A stretch of 10,860 nucleotides of DNA from Bacteroidota bacterium (GCA_010027395.1 RGVD01000082.1:1-10860); one strand, 5' to 3'. Positions 1-7,741 are shown, numbered from the stretch's first letter. The notes: a model not told the origin generated them from the letters alone. Numbers and translations: made by a program.

Positions 1-1
1 T

Positions 2-2245
2 CCGGGATTAAATTTCAGTTTAGGTAACTTCTTGGGTTCATCAGAATTGGATATTCAAAAAGTGGATTTAGTGGTGGGTGCAAGTGGTGCCTATTATGGG
101 CCTAATGCCTTTAATGGGGTAATAAACATGCAAACCAAAAGTCCATTTTTATTTCCAGGTTTTAGCGCCCAAGTGAAGGTAGGAGAAAGAAACTTACTAG
201 AAACATCTATAAGGTGGGCACAGGTTTTTAAAAACAAAAAAGGCGAAGACAAAATAGCGTATAAAGTAAACTTGTTTTATATGCGAGCCAACGACTGGGA
301 AGCTACAAATTATGATGCTACTATTCAATCACCTGTGGATGCAAGAAATCTTGGAGGATATGATGCTGTAAACAGATATGGTGATGAGTATTCAAATTCT
401 ATTTTTCATAGCCAGCTATCAAATGTTACTTATGTAGGACAAGGTTACTATCTGCGAAATGGATATGAGGAAAGAAATTTGGTTGACTATAATTCAAGAA
501 ACATTAAAGCAAACATGGCTGTTCATATCAAATTAAAAAAAGAAAATGAACTTATTTTAGCTTCAAGTTTTGCAAATGGAACCACCGTTTACCAAGGAGA
601 TAACCGCTTTAGTTTAAAAGACATTCAGTTTTATCAAAACAGAATTGAATTACGTAAAGAGGGAAAATATTTCATACGTGTTTATGCAACAAATGAAGAT
701 GCGGGTAATAGTTATGATGCCTACTCAACTGCATTGATTTTGCAAAATTCGGTTAAAAGTGATTATTTTTGGGGAAATGAATACCGTGGATATTTAACTG
801 GAACTCTAGGCAATATTGTGTCTGCTTGGTATGGACAAAATATAAATGGAAAGGGTTTACAAGTAGATACTATTCCAGCAAGTAGAAGGTTGGGTTATAT
901 TGAAAATTATTGGCAAACAGAGCTATCTGATACCTTATCAAAATACCACTCTTTGGCACGCGAGAAAGCCAATGGAATTTCATTGAACGGGAAAGGTATT
1001 TTAATTCCAGGTACTCTATCATTCGACTCAGCTTTTAGATATATAACATCTCGAACAAACCGAGAAGGTGGTTCACGCTTTTTTGACCAATCGGCTTTAT
1101 ATCACTTTGCAGGTGGCTATCAATTTAAGATTGGAGGTATAGATTTTAATTCAGGTGCTAATTTCAGATTATATACTCCATACTCTAAAGGAACTATTTT
1201 CCTTGATACACTAGACAACCAAAGAATATACAACAAAGAATTTGGCGGATACTTAGGTGCTGAGTATAAATTTAATTTTGAAAACAAATCTTCTTTAAAA
1301 ATTACCGCTACAAACAGGATAGACAAAAACCAAAACTTTGATTACCTATTTTCTCAAGCCCTTACTGCTTTATTTGTAAAAAAAGAACATGTGGTCAGAT
1401 TTTCACTTTCTACAGCCTTGCGCAACCCTACACTAACCGATCAATACATTAACTTAAACGTAGGAAGAGCCACGCTATTAGGGAACCTTAATGGGTTTGA
1501 CAGTTTGGTTACTACAAGTTCATTGATAACTGCTCTAAATACTGGCCGACAAAACAACCTTGAATACTTTAATATAGCTGCTGTGAAACCTGAAAGGGTG
1601 CAAACCATTGAGTTAGGATACAGAACTACCGTTGCAAAAAAATTATTCATAGACCTGAGCTATTACTATAGTTGGTACTACGATTTCTTAGGTTATAAAA
1701 TTGGGGCAAAAATAGATTGGCCTCCGGGAAGCCCGTTTATTCAATCAGTTAATATCTATAGGGTAACAGCTAATTCTAAAGATGCAGTTACTACCCAAGG
1801 ATTCGCCATTGGAGCTAATTATTTCCACAAAAAATATTTAGGATTTGCAGTAAATTACTCCTACAACAATCTTGATAGACAAGGCTCAACTGATCCATTG
1901 ATTCCTGCATTTAATACCCCTTCACACAAGTACAATATAGGTATTAATGGTAGGGACATTGTTAGCAACTTAGGTAGTTTCAAATTAATCAATTGGGGCT
2001 ATGGTTTCAATTGGAAATGGCAAGAAGGATATCTATTTGAAGGTTCACCACAATTTACAGGCTATGTGCCTTCTTATGGCATGTTTGATGCACAATTTAA
2101 CAAAGGCTATATGGACAATAAGTTAACCCTGAAAATTGGTGCAAGTAATTTGCTAGACAACAAGGTAATTCAAGTATTTGGGGGACCTGCCATTGGCAGA
2201 ATGATTTACATTTCAGTACTTTTCGACATTAAAAATTTCAAATAA
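2..2245 (+). CDS. TonB-dependent outer-membrane receptor, 5' end missing
   Basis: This is the C-terminal 747 residues of a TonB-dependent receptor, an outer-membrane beta-barrel that imports a ligand using the TonB-ExbBD system. The frame is open from base 2, so the start lies outside the window; the TTG at 32 is internal. The first visible residues are the end of the plug domain: a V-x-x-G-A-S-G-A-Y-Y-G-P-N-A-F-N-G-V-I-N segment is the classic plug motif of Bacteroidota receptors. What follows is about 680 residues rich in alternating aromatic and polar strands, as expected of a 22-strand barrel, ending in a strand of the form I-S-V-L-F-D-I. No frameshift is visible. The substrate cannot be deduced. 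The next gene starts 75 bp downstream on the same strand with no terminator between them, so cotranscription is possible. Family is confident; ligand is unknown. Confidence 0.9.
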   Translation, partial: PGLNFSLGNFLGSSELDIQKVDLVVGASGAYYGPNAFNGVINMQTKSPFLFPGFSAQVKVGERNLLETSIRWAQVFKNKKGEDKIAYKVNLFYMRANDWEATNYDATIQSPVDARNLGGYDAVNRYGDEYSNSIFHSQLSNVTYVGQGYYLRNGYEERNLVDYNSRNIKANMAVHIKLKKENELILASSFANGTTVYQGDNRFSLKDIQFYQNRIELRKEGKYFIRVYATNEDAGNSYDAYSTALILQNSVKSDYFWGNEYRGYLTGTLGNIVSAWYGQNINGKGLQVDTIPASRRLGYIENYWQTELSDTLSKYHSLAREKANGISLNGKGILIPGTLSFDSAFRYITSRTNREGGSRFFDQSALYHFAGGYQFKIGGIDFNSGANFRLYTPYSKGTIFLDTLDNQRIYNKEFGGYLGAEYKFNFENKSSLKITATNRIDKNQNFDYLFSQALTALFVKKEHVVRFSLSTALRNPTLTDQYINLNVGRATLLGNLNGFDSLVTTSSLITALNTGRQNNLEYFNIAAVKPERVQTIELGYRTTVAKKLFIDLSYYYSWYYDFLGYKIGAKIDWPPGSPFIQSVNIYRVTANSKDAVTTQGFAIGANYFHKKYLGFAVNYSYNNLDRQGSTDPLIPAFNTPSHKYNIGINGRDIVSNLGSFKLINWGYGFNWKWQEGYLFEGSPQFTGYVPSYGMFDAQFNKGYMDNKLTLKIGASNLLDNKVIQVFGGPAIGRMIYISVLFDIKNFK

Positions 2246-2320
2246 TTTCTGATAATGCTCATTTTTTATTAGAATTGCTTTTTAACATTACAATTAAAAC
2301 CAAACCAAAAATAAAAAACC

Positions 2321-4249
2321 ATGAAAAAAAATCTACTAAACATGCTTCTGACAGCCATGCTAATGCTGAGCATTGCAGGGGCGAATGCACAGAAGCGCTA
2401 CATTGATGAGATTTTCTCATCAGTTGACAAGCAAACAAACATTTTGTATGATTCAAACTATGCTTTGAATCTACTTTACGGTCAACCTGCACCAGTTCCT
2501 CCTTCTCTTAGCGGTAGCCCATTCTATATGGCTAAATTAAGATGTGATGTTTACACACCAACGGGAGATGCTGCATCAAACCGTCCTCTAATTTTATTGG
2601 CACACACAGGTAGCTACTTGCCTGCTTATGTAAACAGACAAACCACGGGAGCTAAAGAAGATAGCGCTATTGTTGAAATGGCAACTAAATTAGCCAAAAG
2701 AGGATATGTAGTTGCTGCAGTTACTTATCGTTCAGGCTGGAATCCGGCTACTACCATCCAAGAGCAAGCAACCGAGCAATTAATCAAAGCAACATACAGA
2801 GCTTTGCAAGATTTAAGAAGAGCTGTTCAGTTCTTTAGAAAAAATGCAAGCACTTATGGTATTGATGATACCAAGATTGCCGTTGGTGGTCAAGGTACTG
2901 GTGGATACATTGCTATGGCAATGGCTACAGTTTCACAAAGAGCTGACCTTGAATCTAATCCTAAATTTTTGCGTGGCGACTTTTCGCCAATGGTAAATGC
3001 TGATACATTAGGAGACTGGACTGGATTGGGTGGTATTCCTCCATTTAACTTACCAGGTAACCCCTCAGTTTCATCTGATTTCAGTATTGCTTTTAACTAT
3101 GGTGGTGCCATCGGAGATACTGCTTGGATGAAACCATCAAGCAAACCAATGATTTCTTCACATTGTACACGCGACCCATTTGCTCCATACAAAACTGGTA
3201 ACGTTATTGTACCAACAACTAATGTAACAGTTATTGCAAACGCTTCAGGTGGAGGAGACGTTATTCCTAAAGCCAATGCGATGGGTATTAACAACAGCTT
3301 AAACAAATACAGATACAATGACTATGCAAGTGTTAGATCTTTAAAAGTACCAGGTTCTACTAACAATTTATTTGGTTTAGAAACTGCTTACCCTGCTGAA
3401 GGTTCACCATGGGAATGGTGGGATACTGCCGTTGCAGGTAGTACAACTTTTGCATTATATCGTGGTGTACCACTTCCAGTTGATGGAAGAAAAGCAAGCA
3501 ACGATTCAAAAATGACGAACCCATACATGTCAGCTGCAAGAGCTCGTATGTATATCGATTCATTGGCTGCTTTCTTTAGCCCACGTTTAGCTGCACATTT
3601 CGGTCTTGAAGGAGATGCAGCATTGAATGAATTCAATTTATTATCGCCAGCAAACAATGCTAGCGTAAGTATTAAAGATGATTCAACTAAATTAATCGTT
3701 ATCAAATGGGCCAAAGCTTCAGCAAGAGTTGGTAATAATTATAGTTTTATGTTTGATATGCCAAATGGCGATTTCTCAAACCCATTAGTTACAATCCCTG
3801 TGGGTGATAAAGATTCATTGGTAATTACTGAAAAAATATTATTTGACAATTTAACACAATTTAATATTGGTCTTAACCAACCAACCACTTTAAAATGGTC
3901 TGTTGTAGCTAACAACAACTATTTCGGCAGATTGGCTAAAACACCTTGGACCATCACCATTACTAAAGTGGCTAAAAACTCTTCAGTAAGTGAATTGAAC
4001 TACAACAACAAAATGAATGTATATCCTAACCCTGCTTCAAACAACATTACTGTTAGTATGGATAGAACAGTTGCAAACATTTCTGACATCAATATTTTTG
4101 ATATCACAGGTAAATTAATGATGAATGTTTCAGGTGTAAATGCATCAGAAAAGAATATCGAATTAAGTAACCTAAACAAAGGTATTTACATTGTAAACGT
4201 AGTATTAAGCAATGGCGCTAAAGCCAGCAGCAGACTAATCGTTGAATAA
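2321..4249 (+). CDS. T9SS-exported alpha/beta-hydrolase-fold protein, catalytic Ser apparently missing
   Basis: This 642-residue protein has a Sec signal peptide (residues 1-23, cleavage after A-N-A). Residues about 70-300 resemble an alpha/beta hydrolase of the carboxylesterase type: a DVYTP strand at 76-80, an oxyanion-loop-like H95-T-G-S-Y in place of HGG-type sequence, an A-K-R-G-Y-V-V-A segment with Y-R-S-G, and then I-A-V-G-G-Q-G-T-G-G-Y. In that last motif the nucleophile elbow G-x-S-x-G reads G190-Q-G192-T-G194, so Gly stands where Ser should be. H281-C-T-R-D285 resembles the HGTxD region carrying the acid residue. Residues about 554-642 form a type A T9SS sorting domain with Y568-P-N-P, a D-I-T-G-K-L turn and N-K-G-I-Y. 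The product should be surface-attached or released. The ATG at 2321 is supported by the signal peptide. A weak promoter-like TAGAATTG lies at 2270-2277 (one mismatch). Enzymatic activity is doubtful; a binding role or a noncanonical active site are alternatives. Confidence 0.85.
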   Translation: MKKNLLNMLLTAMLMLSIAGANAQKRYIDEIFSSVDKQTNILYDSNYALNLLYGQPAPVPPSLSGSPFYMAKLRCDVYTPTGDAASNRPLILLAHTGSYLPAYVNRQTTGAKEDSAIVEMATKLAKRGYVVAAVTYRSGWNPATTIQEQATEQLIKATYRALQDLRRAVQFFRKNASTYGIDDTKIAVGGQGTGGYIAMAMATVSQRADLESNPKFLRGDFSPMVNADTLGDWTGLGGIPPFNLPGNPSVSSDFSIAFNYGGAIGDTAWMKPSSKPMISSHCTRDPFAPYKTGNVIVPTTNVTVIANASGGGDVIPKANAMGINNSLNKYRYNDYASVRSLKVPGSTNNLFGLETAYPAEGSPWEWWDTAVAGSTTFALYRGVPLPVDGRKASNDSKMTNPYMSAARARMYIDSLAAFFSPRLAAHFGLEGDAALNEFNLLSPANNASVSIKDDSTKLIVIKWAKASARVGNNYSFMFDMPNGDFSNPLVTIPVGDKDSLVITEKILFDNLTQFNIGLNQPTTLKWSVVANNNYFGRLAKTPWTITITKVAKNSSVSELNYNNKMNVYPNPASNNITVSMDRTVANISDINIFDITGKLMMNVSGVNASEKNIELSNLNKGIYIVNVVLSNGAKASSRLIVE

Positions 4250-4265
4250 GTAATTTAACCATTTT

Positions 4266-4305
4266 AAAAAAAAGCGGCTGCAACTATTTGCAGCCGCTTT
4301 TTTTT
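4266..4305. terminator. Strong bidirectional intrinsic terminator
   Basis: A perfect 10-bp GC-rich stem pairs 4274-4283 (gcggctgcaa) with 4288-4297 (ttgcagccgc) around a 4-nt loop. It is flanked by eight A on the left and eight T on the right, so it can stop transcription from either side. It begins 16 bp after the stop of the T9SS protein gene. Confidence 0.93.
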
Positions 4306-4461
4306 GTTTCAAAACTTTACAAGTAAAATATTAATTGGATAGGGATTACTAATTAAATTATTTAAAAATCTTTCGTTGATACCATTGAAACTCCAAAAGA
4401 CAAAACAAAAAAGATATTTTATTTCATTGCATTCCGCTCAAAGTTGCATATGGGTCAACCA

Positions 4462-4641
4462 GAATGCAGCGAAGTGAAGGGAACTCTTCACGATCCTCAA
4501 ATTGTGCTCTCAAAAGATTATTCGCTGCAATACACCTAACTCAGCATGACGCAGCGGTCGGTTATCCTGAATGAAGCGCAGTGAAGTGAAGGAACTATTC
4601 TCGAATCTCAAGTTGGACTTTCATAAGATACTTCGCTTCAT
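4462..4641. repeat. Two imperfect direct copies of a ~70-bp element with inverted ends
   Basis: Copy 1 is 4462-4531 and copy 2 is 4569-4641. Both start with gaatg[c/a]agcg, contain gtgaag-g-gaact and a ctcaa[a/g]ttg core, and end in ttcgct[g/t]ca. The start and end of each copy are near reverse complements (gaatgaagcg against cgcttcatcc in copy 2), so each copy can fold as a hairpin. Copy 2 carries about 3-4 extra bases near its left end. This looks like a small dispersed intergenic repeat with no coding capacity. Confidence 0.65.
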
Positions 4642-4686
4642 CCCGATCCAAAGGGATTCCGATCAGCATGAAGAATCTTTCCAAAC

Positions 4687-4756
4687 GTCACCCTGAGCCT
4701 GTCGAAAGGGTGAACATTATATAATCCGTGTTTGGATTCGACAAGCTCACCATGAC
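4687..4756. repeat. Inverted pair of 20-bp repeat fragments
   Basis: The 20 bases at 4687-4706 (gtcaccctgagcctgtcgaa) match the reverse complement of 4737-4756 at about 16 of 20 positions, with 30 bp between. Inside the left arm, caccct (4689-4694) can also pair with agggtg (4707-4712). From general familiarity, words of this kind (CCCTGAGC-TGTCGAA) occur as dispersed intergenic repeats in Bacteroidota genomes; genome-wide copy number cannot be checked here. Confidence 0.65.
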
Positions 4757-4817
4757 ATTTGTGTTTAGAGTTGGAGAAAATGGCAATTGATTGCAGTCAA
4801 CTACCAAATGTGAACAG

Positions 4818-5900
4818 TCAACTATGAACTGCCAACCAAAAACTCCCTATGGCAAAACTAGAATCAGACAATGATACCAAAAATGCATATAACTCCCCTT
4901 TCTGTTTGGCCGTTAGTTGCAGTCCTAGTGGATTATGCTTGGTAATAAACTCAGAAGTGGTGGCATTGGTATGGGTTTTGGCATTATAAAACTCAATGAC
5001 ATCTAATAATGTCTTTAAACTTCCATCGTGCATATAAGGTGCAGTGAAAAGCAAATTGCGCAAGGATGGCACTTTAAATTTACCCATATCATAGCTTTTA
5101 CCCGTAATAGTTGCTAAGCCAGAATCAGGTTGTTCGCTTAAGCCATTGTTTTGAAAACTATAATCTGTAAACAAGTTTCCATTGATATGGCAATGACCGC
5201 AATCCCCTGCCCCACCCGATTGAAAATGGGCATAGCCATTGGCCACCTCTTGCGGCATGGGAATTTCTTTGCGCATCATGCGATCGAAAGGAGAATTATA
5301 ACTTATTAAAGTACGCTCAAATTGTGCAATGGCATAGGTAACATTGTTGATATCGATAACAGAATTGCCAAAGGCTTTAAAAAATAGAGCTGGATAGGCA
5401 GGGTGACGTTGCAATTTTGCCACAACGGTATCAAGGTTTGATCCCATTTCAAATGGCAAGGTAACAGGTGCAATTATTTGTCTTTCGATAGAGGTTGCAC
5501 CTCCATCCCAAGTATATTTATGTGGGCTAGGTGTGGCATCCGCCCAGGCTAGGTTAAACAAGGGCATGGCATTGCGCTTGCCAATCAAACCACTAACACC
5601 ATTGCTCAATGCTGTGTTATCTCCAAAAGAATATTGAGCCTTGTGACAACTGGCACAAGCCAAAGTATTATCCACTGATAGGATGGGGTCGTAAAACAAT
5701 TTTCTACCTAATTCAACACCCGCCAAAGTGCTTGGATTATCAGTAGGTACTGGAAACATCTCCCAAGTTTTATCGGGGAAATTGAACTTATATAAACCGT
5801 CATTGGTATTGTTTGAACCATCAATCTTGGCATCTTTAGAGCAAGAAACCATTAATAAAATGGCTAAAAAAACGGAAGCTTTGACAACTTTGCTCTTCAT
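4818..5900 (-). CDS. Di-heme cytochrome c peroxidase / MauG / MbnH-type lipoprotein
   Basis: This 360-residue protein belongs to the bacterial di-heme cytochrome c peroxidase/MauG superfamily, acting in the periplasm. It has a lipoprotein signal with lipobox Cys20 (M-V-S-C-S-K-D). Two heme c sites are visible: C82-A-S-C85-H86 and C234-G-H-C237-H238. Other hallmarks are L-F-Y-D-P-I-L-S before heme 1, W131-D-G-G (the inter-heme Trp region) and M290-H-D-G-S, whose Met is a ligand candidate in the peroxidase group. The ATG at 5900 is preferred over a TTG at 5921: it gives a normal lipoprotein signal and begins 4 nt after the stop of the upstream MbnP-like gene, indicating one transcript. That pairing suggests it acts on the MbnP-like protein as MbnH does, by tryptophan oxidation, but simple H2O2 reduction cannot be excluded. 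The last residues (about 349-360, ending F-W-L-A-V-H-S) are encoded by DNA running into a repeat and may not be ancestral. Confidence 0.88.
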   Translation of the reverse strand: MKSKVVKASVFLAILLMVSCSKDAKIDGSNNTNDGLYKFNFPDKTWEMFPVPTDNPSTLAGVELGRKLFYDPILSVDNTLACASCHKAQYSFGDNTALSNGVSGLIGKRNAMPLFNLAWADATPSPHKYTWDGGATSIERQIIAPVTLPFEMGSNLDTVVAKLQRHPAYPALFFKAFGNSVIDINNVTYAIAQFERTLISYNSPFDRMMRKEIPMPQEVANGYAHFQSGGAGDCGHCHINGNLFTDYSFQNNGLSEQPDSGLATITGKSYDMGKFKVPSLRNLLFTAPYMHDGSLKTLLDVIEFYNAKTHTNATTSEFITKHNPLGLQLTAKQKGELYAFLVSLSDSSFAIGSFWLAVHS

Positions 5901-5904
5901 AAGA

Positions 5905-6639
5905 TTATTGAACAGAAACAATTTTACAAATATCTACCATATTGGCTTTTATCTTAGCTGCTTCGGGCTGCGTATTGGTGTGAATAGAAGTGGCGTCCAC
6001 TTTAAAATCGTAGGTTTGAGGGTTTTCAAACATTTCATTCAAATCCATTTCAAGGGTTATGGTTACATTTGATTTATTCAAATTATAACTACTCAAATCA
6101 AAAGATTGTGCAACCAAATTATCATCACCTCCCACATCCAAACCAATATTGTTTCCATTGGAAAGTTTACCTTTAAACCTCACAAAAATATAACCCGTAT
6201 TCCAGTTCCAATACATGGATTTACTCGGGCTTAAATCGCCTGTTTGGGCACCTGTGTGATTGCGCACTGTATCTACTCCCAACAGGAATGACAGGCTTTT
6301 CCAATTATCCATCTTCAATCCCTTCAATTCAATGGTATTGGTGCTTGGGTATTCGGCATAACTTAGGTTATAATTAGCTAAATTATACTTTTCGTTTTGG
6401 GCATTGGTTACCGTTACATTGCTTAAGTAATGAACAAAGTTACTGATGGTAAAAGTGTCCAAGGCTTTGTTTACATAGCTTTTATCATTCAATACTAAAG
6501 CTTGACCTTTATAGGTATAATTAATTTTAATTGTAAGGGTTGTGGGTGCGGGTGCAGGAGAAGGTGGAGGTGCTCCCTTTTCGCCACAGCCGAAAAAAAG
6601 AAACACTGAACTCAAAATTATAATTATTATTTTCTTCAT
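5905..6639 (-). CDS. MbnP-family predicted copper-binding lipoprotein
   Basis: The 244-residue product has a short hydrophobic signal with lipobox Cys18 (F-F-G-C-G), a Pro/Ala-rich linker (residues 23-33), then a beta-rich domain. The diagnostic block is at 121-157: G-V-D-T-V-R-N, G-D-L-S-P, M142-Y-W144-N-W146 and G-Y-I-F-V-R-F-K-G, the conserved core of MbnP-like domains. Met and Trp residues of this block and a later His220 are candidates for metal binding or modification. In methanobactin operons, MbnP is a periplasmic protein in which a Trp is oxidised to kynurenine by the di-heme MbnH to build a copper site; here a di-heme protein follows 4 nt downstream. No methanobactin precursor or biosynthesis gene is visible. 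Family assignment rests on motif recognition and context; copper binding and modification are inferred. Confidence 0.82.
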   Translation of the reverse strand: MKKIIIIILSSVFLFFGCGEKGAPPPSPAPAPTTLTIKINYTYKGQALVLNDKSYVNKALDTFTISNFVHYLSNVTVTNAQNEKYNLANYNLSYAEYPSTNTIELKGLKMDNWKSLSFLLGVDTVRNHTGAQTGDLSPSKSMYWNWNTGYIFVRFKGKLSNGNNIGLDVGGDDNLVAQSFDLSSYNLNKSNVTITLEMDLNEMFENPQTYDFKVDATSIHTNTQPEAAKIKANMVDICKIVSVQ

Positions 6640-6658
6640 AATCGATTTATTTTGTAGC

Positions 6659-6666
6659 CAAAATTA
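6659..6666 (-). promoter_or_regulatory. Bacteroidota -7 element for the MbnP-like/di-heme unit
   Basis: On the minus strand this reads TAATTTTG, an exact match to the Bacteroidota sigma-70 -7 consensus TAnnTTTG. It ends 19 bp before the ATG at 6639, predicting a very short leader. No good -33 TTTG is seen at the usual spacing, which lowers confidence. Confidence 0.5.
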
Positions 6667-6712
6667 GATAAATTAATCCTAAAAATATTCTTAAACATAA
6701 TCTTTTACATAT

Positions 6713-7204
6713 ATGCCAAGTTTTGATATAGTAAACAAACTAGACCTCCAATTGTTGGACAATGCCATAAATACTGCAAAAAAAGAATTGATAACTCGAT
6801 ATGATTTAAAAGATTCGGAGTGTGAAATTGAGTTAGACAAAAAAAGCAAAATGATTAAACTGCAAGCCACACAAGACATGGCATTGCAAAGCATGGTAGA
6901 TATTATTTTGGGCAAAATGAGCAAGCAACATTTGGATGTTCGCTCACTTGACTTAAGCAAAGAATCAAGGCCAAGTGGCAAATTAATGCTTTTGGATATT
7001 CCCGTTAAGGAGGGTTTGGATAAAGAAGTGGCTAAGAAAGTGGTGAATTACATTAAAACGACAGGCCTTAAGGTGCAAGCTAGCATCATGGACGACCAAG
7101 TGCGTGTGACTGGCAAAAAAATAGATGATTTGCAAGAAACTATTGGGAAACTTAGGACCCAAGATTTTGAACTACCTCTTCAGTTTGACAATATGAGAAG
7201 CTAA
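6713..7204 (+). CDS. yajQ: YajQ-family (DUF520) nucleotide / cyclic-di-GMP-binding protein
   Basis: The 163-residue product matches the YajQ family over its full, typical length. It starts M-P-S-F-D-I-V, the family's near-invariant N terminus, followed by D-L-Q-L-L-D-N-A-I-N-T-A-K-K-E. Two related alpha/beta halves are visible, the second ending in V-R-V-T-G-K-K-I-D-D-L-Q and the closing L-P-L-Q-F-D-N. YajQ proteins are small cytoplasmic proteins that bind nucleotides or RNA; some members bind cyclic di-GMP and act as effectors. The in-cell role in this organism is unknown. The gene stands alone, divergent from the MbnP-like gene (73 bp apart) and convergent with the bacilliredoxin gene. No good promoter match was found on its strand. 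Confidence 0.93.
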   Translation: MPSFDIVNKLDLQLLDNAINTAKKELITRYDLKDSECEIELDKKSKMIKLQATQDMALQSMVDIILGKMSKQHLDVRSLDLSKESRPSGKLMLLDIPVKEGLDKEVAKKVVNYIKTTGLKVQASIMDDQVRVTGKKIDDLQETIGKLRTQDFELPLQFDNMRS

Positions 7205-7278
7205 TGAAAGGATTAAAAAAATGATGTGAAGGTTACTATTATAGCTATAGCTAAGAACATACATTGTAAATAAAAAGT

Positions 7279-7304
7279 AAAGGCCATCCAAGTGGATAGC
7301 CTTT
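7279..7304. terminator. Shared terminator between convergent yajQ and bacilliredoxin genes
   Basis: aaaggc (7279-7284) pairs with gccttt (7299-7304) and atcc (7286-7289) with ggat (7294-7297), with one C/A mismatch and a 4-nt loop. The plus-strand T run is short. On the minus strand a T-rich tract follows the stem, so it should work best for the bacilliredoxin gene. Confidence 0.75.
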
Positions 7305-7324
7305 TACATTAAATAGGTTTTTGC

Positions 7325-7741
7325 TTAGCAGAACTCGTCAAAAGCAGCTTTTAAGTTTTCAGCAATCATCTCAGCCGAACGACCTTCGATATTGTGACGC
7401 TCAATAAAATGAACCAATTCGCCATTTTTATATAAAGCGATACTTGGGCTTGATGGTGGAAAAGGAGCAGTAAACTCGCGTGCCTTTGCCACAGCATCTG
7501 CTTCTTGGCCTGCAAATACAGTAACAAGGCTATTTGGCTTTTTGGAAGCTTCTTGCACAGCTTTCATCACACCTGGGCGGGCAGTACCTGCGGCACATCC
7601 ACACACCGAGTTGAACACTAAAAGTTTGGTACCTTCTGCATTATTCATTTCAGCTTCAACATCTGAAGGAGTCATTAAACTCTTGAAGCCTACACTTTCT
7701 AATTGTTGGCGCATAGGCGCTACTAACATTTCTGGATACAT
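7325..7741 (-). CDS. BrxA/BrxB-family bacilliredoxin (YphP/YqiW, DUF1094)
   Basis: This 138-residue protein matches the bacilliredoxin family in length and motifs: N-terminal M-Y-P-E-M-L-V-A-P-M-R, the redox motif C47-G-C49-A-A-G after L-V-F-N-S-V, and P-P-S-S-P-S-I-A-L-Y with I-E-R-H-N-I-E-G-R near the end. In Firmicutes these thioredoxin-fold proteins remove bacillithiol from mixed disulfides; bacillithiol also occurs in some Bacteroidota, but no bacillithiol synthesis gene is visible here, so the thiol partner is inferred. The protein ends in a Cys (C138), a possible resolving residue. It is cytoplasmic, with no signal peptide. The gene is monocistronic, divergent from ahcY with 169 bp between, and ends at a shared terminator. 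Confidence 0.93.
   Translation of the reverse strand: MYPEMLVAPMRQQLESVGFKSLMTPSDVEAEMNNAEGTKLLVFNSVCGCAAGTARPGVMKAVQEASKKPNSLVTVFAGQEADAVAKAREFTAPFPPSSPSIALYKNGELVHFIERHNIEGRSAEMIAENLKAAFDEFC

Larger units (their letters stand above)
4306..4817. other. Gene-free intergenic region made largely of degenerate repeats
   Basis: I see no convincing coding region in this stretch of about 510 bp. The first 110 bp are plain AT-rich sequence. From about 4424 on it is a mosaic of short repeat fragments: a 70-bp direct repeat pair, an inverted pair of CCCTGAGCCTGTCGAA-type sequence, scattered CAGCATGA words, and a cagtcaacta direct repeat (4794-4803 and 4815-4824) that runs into the 3' end of the peroxidase gene. 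It separates two convergent transcription units, a typical place for repeats to accumulate. Confidence 0.7.

Noticed and set aside
32..34. TTG as the start of the TonB-dependent receptor
   Set aside because: The frame is open upstream to base 2 and that sequence continues the plug domain, so the gene is simply cut by the window edge.
3388..3714. 108-residue open frame on the minus strand
   Set aside because: It lies wholly inside the T9SS protein gene, is of low-complexity shadow composition, and matches no family I recognise.
5901..5921. TTG start for the di-heme protein, 7 residues upstream
   Set aside because: It would overlap the MbnP-like gene and spoil the compact lipoprotein signal that begins at the ATG at 5900.
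5728..6072. 114-residue open frame on the plus strand
   Set aside because: It is antisense to both genes of the MbnP-like/di-heme unit, which are well supported by motifs.
6646..6653. ttattttg as a yajQ promoter -7 element
   Set aside because: It mismatches TAnnTTTG at the conserved A and lies 60 bp from the start in AT-rich sequence where chance matches are common.
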